From Fredricksoniimonas sp964643325 (GTDB lineage Bacteria; Omnitrophota; Gorgyraeia; Zapsychrales; Fredricksoniimonadaceae): a stretch of 64,000 bases of DNA. The stretch spans positions 1 through 64,000 of the forward strand of contig CAZXSE010000002.1 in NCBI GenBank assembly GCA_964643325.1, written 5' to 3'. Under the pieces are notes generated by a model. That model had not been told where the DNA came from. It did no database searches and saw only the letters and a list, made by a program, of their open reading frames with translations. The position numbers and the translations under genes were made by a program. This document shows positions 16,016 through 23,697 of the stretch, in pieces; position 1 is the first letter of the stretch; each line of letters starts with the position of its first letter.

Positions 16016-18111
16016 ACGCTGAACGTCTTTCGCTGAAGGAATTCGGCCTTCTTGCCGTTGTTCCACTGGTTCACCGGGCGCAGATAACCGACGATGCGCG
16101 AATAGACCTCGCACTCCGCCGCGCATGAAGGGCAATGCTTGTGCTCGCCCGCGATGTACCCGCACGACGGGCAAACGCTGAACGTGGGCGATATCGTGAA
16201 ATACGGCAGGCTGTATTTCTCGCAGACCGTGCGCACGAAGTTCTTCACGGAATCCGTGTCATCGATCCTTTCCCCCACGAACACATGGATGACCGTGCCG
16301 CCGGTATAGCGCGCCTGCAGGGAATCCTGGTGATCGAAGAGCTGGAAAATATCATCCGTGTGGTGCACGGGCAGGTGCGTGGAGTTTGAATAGAACGGCT
16401 CCCCGCCCGCGGCCTCGTTGGGGCAATCGCGCTTGAGCTCCGGGAACATGTCCTTGTCCATGCGCGCAAGCCGGTAAGTAACACCCTCGGCCGGCGTGGC
16501 TTCAAGATTGTAGTTATTCCCCGTCTCCTCCTGGAACTTCAACAGGACCTTGCGCATGAAATCCAGCGTATCTTCCGCGAACTTCTTGCCCTTGGGCGTG
16601 GCAATGTTCTCGCCCAGGAAATTCAGGCAGCATTCGTTCATCCCGACAAGGCCTATCGTCGAGAAATGGTTTTTCCAGTACTGGCCGAAACGCTCTTTCA
16701 TGCTGCGCAGGTAGAAGCGCATGTAAGGATAAAGATTGTCATCCGTCAAGACCTCGAGGCCCTTGCGCTTGATCTCAAGGCTCTCGCGGGCAAGGATCAT
16801 CTGATGCTCAAGTTCGGCATAGAACGTTTCCGCGTTCTTGCACGCATACCCGAGCCGCGGCATATTGATGGTCACGACACCGATGGACCCGGTCAGGGGC
16901 GCCGCGCCGAAAAGTCCGCCGCCGCGGGAATTGAGCTGACGGTTGTCGATGCGCAGGCGGCAGCACATGCTGCGCGCATCATCCGGGCTCATGTCGGAAT
17001 TGATGTAGTTGGTAAAATACGGGATCCCGTACTTGCCCGCCATGTCCCACAGGGGCTTTAACTCGGGATTGTCCCAGTCAAAGTCCTTGGTGATGTTGTA
17101 GGTCGGGATGGGGAACGTGAACACGCGGCCCTTGGCATCACCCTCGAGCATGACCTCAAGGAACGCCTTGTTGAACATGTCCATTTCCTTCTGAAAATCG
17201 CCGTACACATCATCCTGCACCTTGCCGCCGACAAGAACGCCCTTTTCCCTGTAATAGTTCGGGACGCGGACATCCATGGTGACGTTCGTGAACGGCGTCT
17301 GGAACCCGACGCGCGTGGGCACATTGACATTGAACAGGAATTCCTGCAGCGCCTGGCGCACATCCTTGTAGGTCAGCCCGTCGTAACGGATGAACGGCGC
17401 CAGCAAGGTGTCAAAGTTCGAGAACGCCTGGGCGCCCGCGGCCTCACCCTGCAGCGTGTAAAAGAAATTGACGACCTGCCCCAATGCCGAACGAAAATGT
17501 TTCGCCGGGCGGGATTCGGCCTTGCCGGATGCGCCCTGGAACCCCTGCAACAGAAGATCGTACAGATCCCAGCCCACGCAATAAACGCTGATGCTGCCCA
17601 GGTCATGGATATGCATATCTCCGTTGGTATGCGCCTCGCGCACTTCCTGCGGATAAACCTTGTTGAGCCAGTACGCCTGGGAGATCTCAGAAGAAACATA
17701 ATGATTGAGGCCTTGCAGTGAATAGGCCATGTTAGAGTTCTCTTTCACCTTCCAGTCCTTGCGCGAAAGATACTTCTCGACGAGCTCGACATTGAACATC
17801 GACGCGATCTCGCGCATGCGGGAATGCTGGTCACGATAAATGATGTAAGCCTTCGCCGTTTTTTTGTAGGGGGACGTGATCAGGACTTCCTCGACAATAT
17901 CCTGCAAGCCCTCGACGGTCGGCAGGCGCTTGGAATAGATCTGAAGCGCCAGGTTCAGGACCCTGATCGTCAACTTCTGCGCGGCCTCCCCGTCGAACTC
18001 GCCGGTGGCCTCGCCCGCCTTCTGGATCGCGCGCGTGATCTTCGCAGGATCAAAGTTCTCTTCTTCACCGCTGCGCTTGATGACCCTGTCGAACAATTCT
18101 GTGGTGTACAC
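15982..18111 (-). CDS. nrdD: Class III (anaerobic) ribonucleoside-triphosphate reductase
   Basis: This enzyme makes deoxynucleotides without oxygen. A GTG start is preferred over the upstream ATGs at 18252, 18237 and 18180, which lie within or at the end of the previous gene. AAGAGGAGG lies eight bases before the GTG, and the product then starts exactly at an ATP-cone (VIKRSGEEENFDPAKITRAI). The 709 residues include the catalytic barrel, a zinc site at Cys647, Cys650, Cys660 and Cys663 (CPSC-x9-CPSC), and the glycyl radical site Gly675 in RIVGYLRPVNQW. A cysteine-rich tail (VCSSGACSSSH) ends the protein. Confidence 0.95.
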   Translation of the reverse strand: MYTTELFDRVIKRSGEEENFDPAKITRAIQKAGEATGEFDGEAAQKLTIRVLNLALQIYSKRLPTVEGLQDIVEEVLITSPYKKTAKAYIIYRDQHSRMREIASMFNVELVEKYLSRKDWKVKENSNMAYSLQGLNHYVSSEISQAYWLNKVYPQEVREAHTNGDMHIHDLGSISVYCVGWDLYDLLLQGFQGASGKAESRPAKHFRSALGQVVNFFYTLQGEAAGAQAFSNFDTLLAPFIRYDGLTYKDVRQALQEFLFNVNVPTRVGFQTPFTNVTMDVRVPNYYREKGVLVGGKVQDDVYGDFQKEMDMFNKAFLEVMLEGDAKGRVFTFPIPTYNITKDFDWDNPELKPLWDMAGKYGIPYFTNYINSDMSPDDARSMCCRLRIDNRQLNSRGGGLFGAAPLTGSIGVVTINMPRLGYACKNAETFYAELEHQMILARESLEIKRKGLEVLTDDNLYPYMRFYLRSMKERFGQYWKNHFSTIGLVGMNECCLNFLGENIATPKGKKFAEDTLDFMRKVLLKFQEETGNNYNLEATPAEGVTYRLARMDKDMFPELKRDCPNEAAGGEPFYSNSTHLPVHHTDDIFQLFDHQDSLQARYTGGTVIHVFVGERIDDTDSVKNFVRTVCEKYSLPYFTISPTFSVCPSCGYIAGEHKHCPSCAAECEVYSRIVGYLRPVNQWNNGKKAEFLQRKTFSVCSSGACSSSH

Positions 18112-18151
18112 GGGGCGATCCTCCTCTTGATGATGAATGAATAATTCCCGA

Positions 18152-18955
18152 CTAAACTTTCCCTGCGCTCTTATGGCCATGCCGGCGCGCTGTTGCTCCG
18201 GCGTCAAAAGGCTGATAAGGCTTGTGTTCTTCTTCATAGACCATGCGGACATTCACTCCGGCAAAATGACCTTTCAATGCCGCCATCTCCGGCGCTGTCA
18301 GAGGCTTTTCTCCGCCATCACGCAGCGGCGTATTGAGCTGAACCTCATCCGCGCCGATCTCCCTGGCCAGGCGGGCAATGGCCGCGGCCTGGCCTTTATT
18401 CTTTTCCACGAACATGACCTGGATCACGAACCGGCCTTCAAAAGTCTTTTTGAAGTCTTTAATGCCGTCGACAACAGACGCCAGGGTCACTCCCGTCGCC
18501 GGACGGTTCAGCCGCGCGAACACCGTTTCATCCGCGGCCTCAAGCTTGACCAGCACCAGATCAACGCCGCGCAGATCATGCTGAACATCCTTGCGGCCCA
18601 ACAGCGTACCATTGGTGATGACCGCGATCTTTTCCGGGCGCAACGCGCGCACCGCGCGGATCATTTCCCCTATATTGGACGCCAGGGTCGGCTCTCCATT
18701 ACCGGAAAATGTCAGATAATCGATCGCCACATCCGTATCCAGGGCTTTAAGCTCATCCACCAGTTCCTGCACTGATACAAAAACACGGCGCTCGCCCGTA
18801 ACACTCGCGCAAGAGCCAAGCTGGCAATAGGTGCAGTTGAAATTACAGGTTTTTTGGGAGGTTGCGATCGGGTCCAGGCCGAGGGACATCCCCATTCTCC
18901 AGGAGTGAACGGGGCCGTAAATGTACTGAAACTTGGGACTGGCCATTAACGCCAT
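18152..18955 (-). CDS. Radical SAM protein (COG0731-like), first gene of the nrd operon
   Basis: The 267 residues bind a radical SAM cluster through Cys37, Cys41 and Cys44 (CNFNCTYC), followed by YLTFSGNGEPTLA in place of GGEP. This matches the COG0731-type branch related to wyosine synthases, most members of which have no known role. The nrdD GTG lies 40 bases downstream of its stop, and the NrdR box pair lies upstream of its own start. It therefore should respond to deoxynucleotide status along with nrdD and nrdG. It is not a substitute for NrdG, which is present. The ATG used has no strong Shine-Dalgarno sequence, and an alternative lies nine bases downstream. Confidence 0.85.
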   Translation of the reverse strand: MALMASPKFQYIYGPVHSWRMGMSLGLDPIATSQKTCNFNCTYCQLGSCASVTGERRVFVSVQELVDELKALDTDVAIDYLTFSGNGEPTLASNIGEMIRAVRALRPEKIAVITNGTLLGRKDVQHDLRGVDLVLVKLEAADETVFARLNRPATGVTLASVVDGIKDFKKTFEGRFVIQVMFVEKNKGQAAAIARLAREIGADEVQLNTPLRDGGEKPLTAPEMAALKGHFAGVNVRMVYEEEHKPYQPFDAGATARRHGHKSAGKV

Positions 18956-19010
18956 ATGTTACTAATGTTAAAGGATGTTAATAAACCGCAAAAACATAAT
19001 GCCTGCTGAG

Positions 19011-19079
19011 AAACAAGATATAGATACAACTTGTCCTGGCAGGCACTACATATAGTATTCCTGCCAGAGCGACTGTCAA
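19011..19079 (-). promoter_or_regulatory. nrd promoter P1 with two NrdR boxes
   Basis: On the minus strand TTGACA (19074-19079) and TACTAT (19052-19057) are spaced by 16 bases. Box 1, ATACTATATGTAGTGC (19043-19058), covers the -10. Box 2, TATCTATATCTTGTTT (19011-19026), lies exactly 32 bases downstream, centre to centre. Both match the NrdR consensus ACACWATATATWGTGT at most positions, and pairs about three helical turns apart are the rule for NrdR. The flanks (TGCCTG and CAGGCA) also form an inverted repeat around box 2. Confidence 0.85.
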
Positions 19080-19169
19080 CGATTTTTTAAATATTTTTTT
19101 GAACTATTTTCTCCGTCGAGGACGGGCTTGCGGCACTCTTAAAAACAATTTTATCGCTCAATGAAAAAC

Positions 19170-19198
19170 ATCCTAACGCAGCAAAGGATGGCTGTCAA
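19170..19198 (-). promoter_or_regulatory. Possible upstream nrd promoter P2
   Basis: TTGACA (19193-19198) and TAGGAT (19170-19175) are spaced by 17 bases, about 120 bases upstream of P1 on the same strand. The rest of the 300-base gap (18956-19256) is AT-rich and holds only short hairpins, such as CCGTC/GACGG at 19112-19124 and at 19210-19247. No gene is visible. Confidence 0.6.
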
Positions 19199-19256
19199 TC
19201 CGTTTTTCCCCGTCGGAGAATGGCCTGAACAGCTTCCACCGCGACGGATCATTTAT

Positions 19257-20258
19257 TCAAGAACGTAAAGAAGATGAGGCCTTCAAGCTGTGCCCGGGGC
19301 CGTCGGCCACAAAACGGCCGCAGGAATGGATGAGCCCGACGAGCGTCTCAACAGTATCGCTGGGCGCCTGTTGAAGGCCGGGCTTGTTGGGATAGATCTG
19401 ATAAAGCTCGCGGTAGCGTGTGGGCGTGACATTCGGCATCAGGACATTGGCTCCGGCGCAAAGCGCTTGTTGCCGGCCCTGGGGATCGATCGTACCCATG
19501 GCCGTTGTCGCCGGGATATGCACGTTCTTCATGACAATGCGGATCGCGGCCAGCGTGCGCAACACCAGGTCCAGCGAACCGCCCGATGCATCCTTGAGCG
19601 GCGTGTGCGGGTCCGGAATGAACGGGCCAAACCCGATCATGTCCAGGCCCAGCTTCTCCATTAAAAGAATATCGTCCGCGATCATCTCCAGCGTTTGCCC
19701 GGGAAGTCCGACCATCATGCCCGAGCCAACCTGAAAACCAGCCTCCCTGATCCACGACAGGCACTGCATGCGGCCGGCCCGCGATGCATTAGGCTTAAGC
19801 TTGCAAAAAAGTTCATCCGACGACGTTTCAAAACGCAATAAATACCGGTCAGCGCCTGCCGCTCTCAACGCTGTATATTCCTCGCGCGCTCTCTCACCGA
19901 TAGACAATGTAATGGCCAGGCCAAGCTCTGCCTTGATGCGCCGGAGAAGATCGCACATCCCGTCCAGCGGCTGTCCATCCTCGCCGGACTGAAGGACAAT
20001 GCTCCCGCAGCCAAGGCGTTTTGCCTCGGACGCAGCATCAAAGATCTCCTGCGGGGCCATGCGATAACGCTTCAATCCTTTGTTCGAACAACGGATGCCG
20101 CAATACAGGCAATCGCGCCCGCAATTATTAGAGAATTCAATGAGCCCGCGCAAATGCACGCCGTCGCCCGCATGGTATTGACGCACGCGGTCCGCTTCGG
20201 CGAACAATGCCTGCGGGTCACTGGCATTCAACAGCTGAATGATCCTTGAACGGTCCAT
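19257..20258 (-). CDS. hydE: [FeFe]-hydrogenase maturase HydE
   Basis: HydE is a radical SAM enzyme that acts on the iron-cysteine complex made by HydG while the H-cluster 2Fe unit is assembled. The 333 residues have the BioB/ThiH-like barrel, with the cluster motif Cys46, Cys50 and Cys53 (CGRDCLYC) and typical segments ASEAKRLGCGSIVLQSGED and GFGPFIPDPHTPL. The start lies seven bases after the hydG stop with GAGG upstream. A longer start would overlap hydG. It is the last gene of the maturation operon. Confidence 0.95.
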   Translation of the reverse strand: MDRSRIIQLLNASDPQALFAEADRVRQYHAGDGVHLRGLIEFSNNCGRDCLYCGIRCSNKGLKRYRMAPQEIFDAASEAKRLGCGSIVLQSGEDGQPLDGMCDLLRRIKAELGLAITLSIGERAREEYTALRAAGADRYLLRFETSSDELFCKLKPNASRAGRMQCLSWIREAGFQVGSGMMVGLPGQTLEMIADDILLMEKLGLDMIGFGPFIPDPHTPLKDASGGSLDLVLRTLAAIRIVMKNVHIPATTAMGTIDPQGRQQALCAGANVLMPNVTPTRYRELYQIYPNKPGLQQAPSDTVETLVGLIHSCGRFVADGPGHSLKASSSLRS

Positions 20259-20265
20259 CAATGCC

Positions 20266-21762
20266 TCACAGATAAAGGTCGCGCTCGCCCTTCTTGACCC
20301 TGTCATAGTAATTCAAGAAAATGTCCAGCGCCTGCGGGTTCTTGGCCTTGATCTGCGCGATCTCCCGCTCGATCAAGGGCTGGGCCAGGCGTTTTGTATC
20401 GTCACTCGCAAAATCATCCAGCCATTCCTGAAAGGTCAGGACAGCATTAAGCTTGCAGAACTTCCCCTCGGCGCCGCTCCGTAAAAGGTCCATGATGCAT
20501 TTGCCCGTGCGGCCGCAGCGGTACCCGGCCGTGCAGAATGACGTGATGAACCCCATCTTCGCCATGTCGCGGATCAGCTCATCGAGCGAGCGCGTATCGC
20601 CGAGGATGAACTGCTGCTTGTTCTCCTTCTGCGCGGTCACGGCGTCCGAATAACCGCCGATCGCAATGCGCGAGGATGCATCCATTTGCGTAACGCCCAT
20701 CATAACGGCCTCGTTGCGGATCGATGCCTTCTCGCGCGCCGTGATGATCATGCCCGTGTAAGGAACGGCCAGGCGGATGATCATCATGATCTTCTTGAAG
20801 TCATCGTCGGAAACAAGATACGGCCAGTCGGGCGTGATGATGGAATTAAGCGCCGGTACCAGCCGCGGAAAAGAAATGGTGTGCGCACCGACGCCCATCT
20901 TTTGTTCCAGCTCCTGCGTGTGCCGGATCACGGCCATGAGCTCAAAACGCCAGTCATAAAGACCGAACAACACGCCAATGCCCACATCGTCAATGCCCGC
21001 GTCCATGGCGCGGTGCATGCAATACAGGCGCCAGTTATAATTGCCCTTGATCGTTCCGGCCGGATGCAGGCGGGCATACATCTTTTTATGATACGTCTCC
21101 TGAAAGACCTGATATGTGCCGATGCCTGCGTCAGCGATCTTCTTGAGGTCCTCAATAGAGAACGGCGGCGCGTTCACATTCACCCGGCGGATGGAACCGT
21201 GGCCGTTACGGGTCTTGACCTTGACGGAGTAAATGGTCTTTAAGCTCTCGACGATATAATCCACATCATTCTTGGGGTGCTCGCCATAGACAGCGATGAG
21301 CCGCTTATGCCCGATCGTGCCGGCCAGGACCTCGACCTCACGGCGGATCTCGTCCTGGCTAAGGGCCTTGCGCGTAGCCGTTGTATTGTCCTTATTGAAC
21401 CCGCAATACGCGCAGCGGTTGACACAATAATTCCCGAGATAGAACGGCGCGAAGGTCACGATGCGGTTGTCATAGACCTTGAGCTTGACCTCAAGCGCGG
21501 CCTGGCGCATTTCCTCGAGCATGGCCTTGTCATTGACGCGGATCAGGACACCGACCTCCTCAAGGGTCAGGTCCTTGATGGCCCTGGACTTGGCCAGGAT
21601 ATCACGGACTTCGGCGGGATCCGGCTCTCCCGGGGCCGCACGTAATCCAGCCTCGATCTCATCGTCATGGATGAAATCCCGGCCCTGGTCCATGTACCTG
21701 TTGATCTCATCCTGCTTGATGCGCCCGTCCACCCATGATGTGGAAACTGTATCGTGTACCAT
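20266..21762 (-). CDS. hydG: [FeFe]-hydrogenase maturase HydG (tyrosine lyase)
   Basis: HydG cleaves tyrosine to give the CO and cyanide ligands of the H-cluster. The 498 residues include the radical SAM cluster (Cys113, Cys117, Cys120; CVNRCAYC) and the C-terminal auxiliary-cluster motif CTAGYRCGRTGKC. Both are diagnostic and distinguish it from ThiH. It lies between hydF and hydE in a compact operon. Confidence 0.97.
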   Translation of the reverse strand: MVHDTVSTSWVDGRIKQDEINRYMDQGRDFIHDDEIEAGLRAAPGEPDPAEVRDILAKSRAIKDLTLEEVGVLIRVNDKAMLEEMRQAALEVKLKVYDNRIVTFAPFYLGNYCVNRCAYCGFNKDNTTATRKALSQDEIRREVEVLAGTIGHKRLIAVYGEHPKNDVDYIVESLKTIYSVKVKTRNGHGSIRRVNVNAPPFSIEDLKKIADAGIGTYQVFQETYHKKMYARLHPAGTIKGNYNWRLYCMHRAMDAGIDDVGIGVLFGLYDWRFELMAVIRHTQELEQKMGVGAHTISFPRLVPALNSIITPDWPYLVSDDDFKKIMMIIRLAVPYTGMIITAREKASIRNEAVMMGVTQMDASSRIAIGGYSDAVTAQKENKQQFILGDTRSLDELIRDMAKMGFITSFCTAGYRCGRTGKCIMDLLRSGAEGKFCKLNAVLTFQEWLDDFASDDTKRLAQPLIEREIAQIKAKNPQALDIFLNYYDRVKKGERDLYL

Positions 21763-21775
21763 ACGGCCTTCTTTC

Positions 21776-23029
21776 TTATATTGCCTTTAATTCTTGTTCG
21801 AACGCGGCCAATGCCGACGGGAATGGCGAAAGGACGCGCGTGAGCACGCCCTGCACAAAAGCGATCCCGAGCCCGTAATTGGTGATCGGCACGCCTTTTT
21901 CTTTCGCTAAATGGATACGCAAAAGCATTTCCCCGCGGGTGAGCATGCAAGCGCCGCAATGGATGATGAGCCGGTAATGTTCCAGCCCCGCCGGATAATC
22001 ACGGCCTGCGCAATGATCTATCTTAAGGTCCCCGCCCACGGACCGGCTTAACCAGCGCGGGATCTTGATGCGGCCGATATCATCCTCAATGGCATGATGC
22101 GAACAGCTCTCCGCGATCAGGATCCTGTCACCCGGCTTGAGCGAGGCAATATGCGCCGCGCCGCGCGCAAGTTCATCAAGGTCGCCCTTAAAACGCGCCA
22201 GCAATATCGAGAATGTCGTGCATGCCACGCCCGCAGGTGTGTCCTTGACCATCCGGTCCACGACTTGAGAGTCGCACACGACAAGGTCCGGCGGGGCTTT
22301 GAGCTTGCCGATCATGGCGGGCAATTCCTTCTCCTGGACGACGAAAGACGCAATGTCATGGTCGAGCGCGTCACGGATCGCCTGAACCTGCGGCAGGATG
22401 ATCCGACCCTTGGGCGCTTCCTTGTCAATGGGGATCACCATAACAACAACCCCACCCGGCGGGACAAGGTCGCCCACTAATAAGAGCGGCATCAACAACT
22501 CCGGCGGGCATATCGCGATCAGGGCCTTCTTGAGCGCATGCACATAAGTATCCCGCATGGCCGCACTTATCCCAACACTTGAACAGGCCAGGACCTGGGT
22601 CGTAACACCCTGCAAGCGCTCGGCAAAAGCCGGATCAAGCGCCCCCTGGTCCTGCTTGTTCACGACAATAATAAAAGGCTTCTTCGCGCCCTTCAGCTCG
22701 CGAACAATGTCCTCCTCGAACGCGCCCCACACACCCGGGACCGTCACGATGATCGCCATATCCGATTGCGCCAGGGCCCGGCGCGTGCGTTCTATCCGGT
22801 TGCCGGCAAGAGCCGAATCATCGTCAAGACCGGCTGTATCCAAAAAAGTCACGGGGCCGAGCGGCAACAGTTCCATGGGTTTCTCGACCACATCCGTGGT
22901 TGTCCCAGGTACAGAGGAAGTGATGGCCACATCCTGTCCCGCGACCATGTTCAGGAAGCTGGATTTCCCGACATTGATCCGGCCGATGATGCCGATATGG
23001 AGCCGCAATGATTTGGGTGTTGTCTGCAT
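21776..23029 (-). CDS. hydF: [FeFe]-hydrogenase maturation GTPase HydF
   Basis: HydF is the scaffold that holds the 2Fe precursor and delivers it to HydA. The 417 residues start with a GTPase domain whose P-loop is GRINVGKS (16-23), with DTAGLDD and VNKQD (NKXD) following. The C-terminal iron-sulfur site has the family pattern CSHH followed much later by HCGAC. AAGGAG lies four bases before the ATG. It overlaps neither neighbour and shares the operon with the TM1266-type gene, hydG and hydE. Confidence 0.97.
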   Translation of the reverse strand: MQTTPKSLRLHIGIIGRINVGKSSFLNMVAGQDVAITSSVPGTTTDVVEKPMELLPLGPVTFLDTAGLDDDSALAGNRIERTRRALAQSDMAIIVTVPGVWGAFEEDIVRELKGAKKPFIIVVNKQDQGALDPAFAERLQGVTTQVLACSSVGISAAMRDTYVHALKKALIAICPPELLMPLLLVGDLVPPGGVVVMVIPIDKEAPKGRIILPQVQAIRDALDHDIASFVVQEKELPAMIGKLKAPPDLVVCDSQVVDRMVKDTPAGVACTTFSILLARFKGDLDELARGAAHIASLKPGDRILIAESCSHHAIEDDIGRIKIPRWLSRSVGGDLKIDHCAGRDYPAGLEHYRLIIHCGACMLTRGEMLLRIHLAKEKGVPITNYGLGIAFVQGVLTRVLSPFPSALAAFEQELKAI

Positions 23030-23037
23030 AAGGCTCC

Positions 23038-23286
23038 TTATACTTTGGCCAGCGCTGAACGGACCAGGACCCCGTCAACAGCGCCGAGCTTGCCTGTCAA
23101 AGCGCCCAACTCATCCGTTGTCATATCCACGGTCAGCGTGATGACCTGGCAATGCCGTTCCTTGTAAGGCAGTCCCACGCGCGCCACGATCCCGTCGCCG
23201 TATTCGGAAAGGACCTTGTTGACCGCGGCCGCTGACTTGAGACGGTCTTCAATGATGATGCCCACAAAACCCAGTCGTTTACTCAT
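23038..23286 (-). CDS. TM1266-type hydrogenase-associated ACT-like protein
   Basis: The 82 residues form a small ferredoxin-like (ACT/NikR C-terminal-like) fold, beginning MSKRLGFVGIIIEDR. This matches the short putative regulators named after Thermotoga TM1266 that accompany [FeFe]-hydrogenase maturases. The molecular role is not established; a sensing role is usually assumed. It is the first gene of the maturation operon, and its leader carries a strong GC hairpin (23308-23335). Confidence 0.88.
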   Translation of the reverse strand: MSKRLGFVGIIIEDRLKSAAAVNKVLSEYGDGIVARVGLPYKERHCQVITLTVDMTTDELGALTGKLGAVDGVLVRSALAKV

Positions 23287-23307
23287 GCGCCAATCCCCCT
23301 CCCCTGG

Positions 23308-23335
23308 CCCCTCCCCACGCTTCGCGGGGGAGGGG
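23308..23335 (-). other. GC-rich hairpin in the leader of the maturation operon
   Basis: CCCCTCCCC (23308-23316) pairs with GGGGAGGGG (23327-23335) around CGC-TTC-GCG. On the mRNA strand several GGGGAGG-like runs precede the TM1266-type ATG, so the hairpin could hide or expose a ribosome site. Similar CCCCTCCCC/GGGGAGGGG repeats are dispersed in many genomes, so it may simply be such a repeat. Confidence 0.6.
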
Positions 23336-23396
23336 AATTCTCATTCAACCCATCTTACAAAAAATAAAATATGATCTTATATTAATAATGAACATC

Positions 23397-23586
23397 TTCT
23401 TTGGCAGGACAGGTAGTGTTGACCTTTAAGCACAATCAGAAATTTTTTGGCAAAAGTTCCCGAAGATTTACGTCGGGACTGTGGCGAAGCCCGCAGGCAT
23501 TGAGCGCTTTACAGGACCGACGTAAATCAAAGGGAACGGCAAAAAATTTCGTGCTAAAGGTCAACACTACCTGCCTTGCCAAAGAA
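23397..23586. repeat. Long foldback element B
   Basis: This 190-base imperfect palindrome lies between the hydA terminator and the maturation operon. The arm 23410-23427 pairs perfectly with 23556-23573 over 18 bases, and the outer TTCTTTGGCA pairs at the ends. An inner pair, GATTTACGTCGG with CCGACGTAAATC, follows. It shares the box at 23435-23454 with element A (4180-4199), identical at 17 of 20 positions, and the ACGGCAAAAA box on the right side. It occupies about half of the 410-base gap, which contains no gene. Confidence 0.85.
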
Positions 23587-23600
23587 CGATCAATAAGAAA

Positions 23601-23629
23601 CCCCGATCCTGCAAGGCGCAGAACCGGGG
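23601..23629 (-). terminator. Terminator of the hydrogenase structural operon
   Basis: CCCCG (23601-23605) pairs with CGGGG (23625-23629), with an inner CTGC/GCAG stem. On the minus strand, about 70 bases after the hydA stop, it is followed by TTTCTTATT. Confidence 0.8.
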
Positions 23630-23697
23630 CGTGAACATCTTTTGTCCCGATCCCTTAGCTTCAGGCGTGCGCCCTGGCCGCAGGTCTAACAATAAAA

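Noticed and set aside
18112..18252. ATG starts for nrdD at 18252, 18237 and 18180
   Set aside because: They lie inside or at the very end of the preceding gene, without a good ribosome site. The GTG at 18111 has AAGAGGAGG and yields the ATP-cone at the N-terminus.
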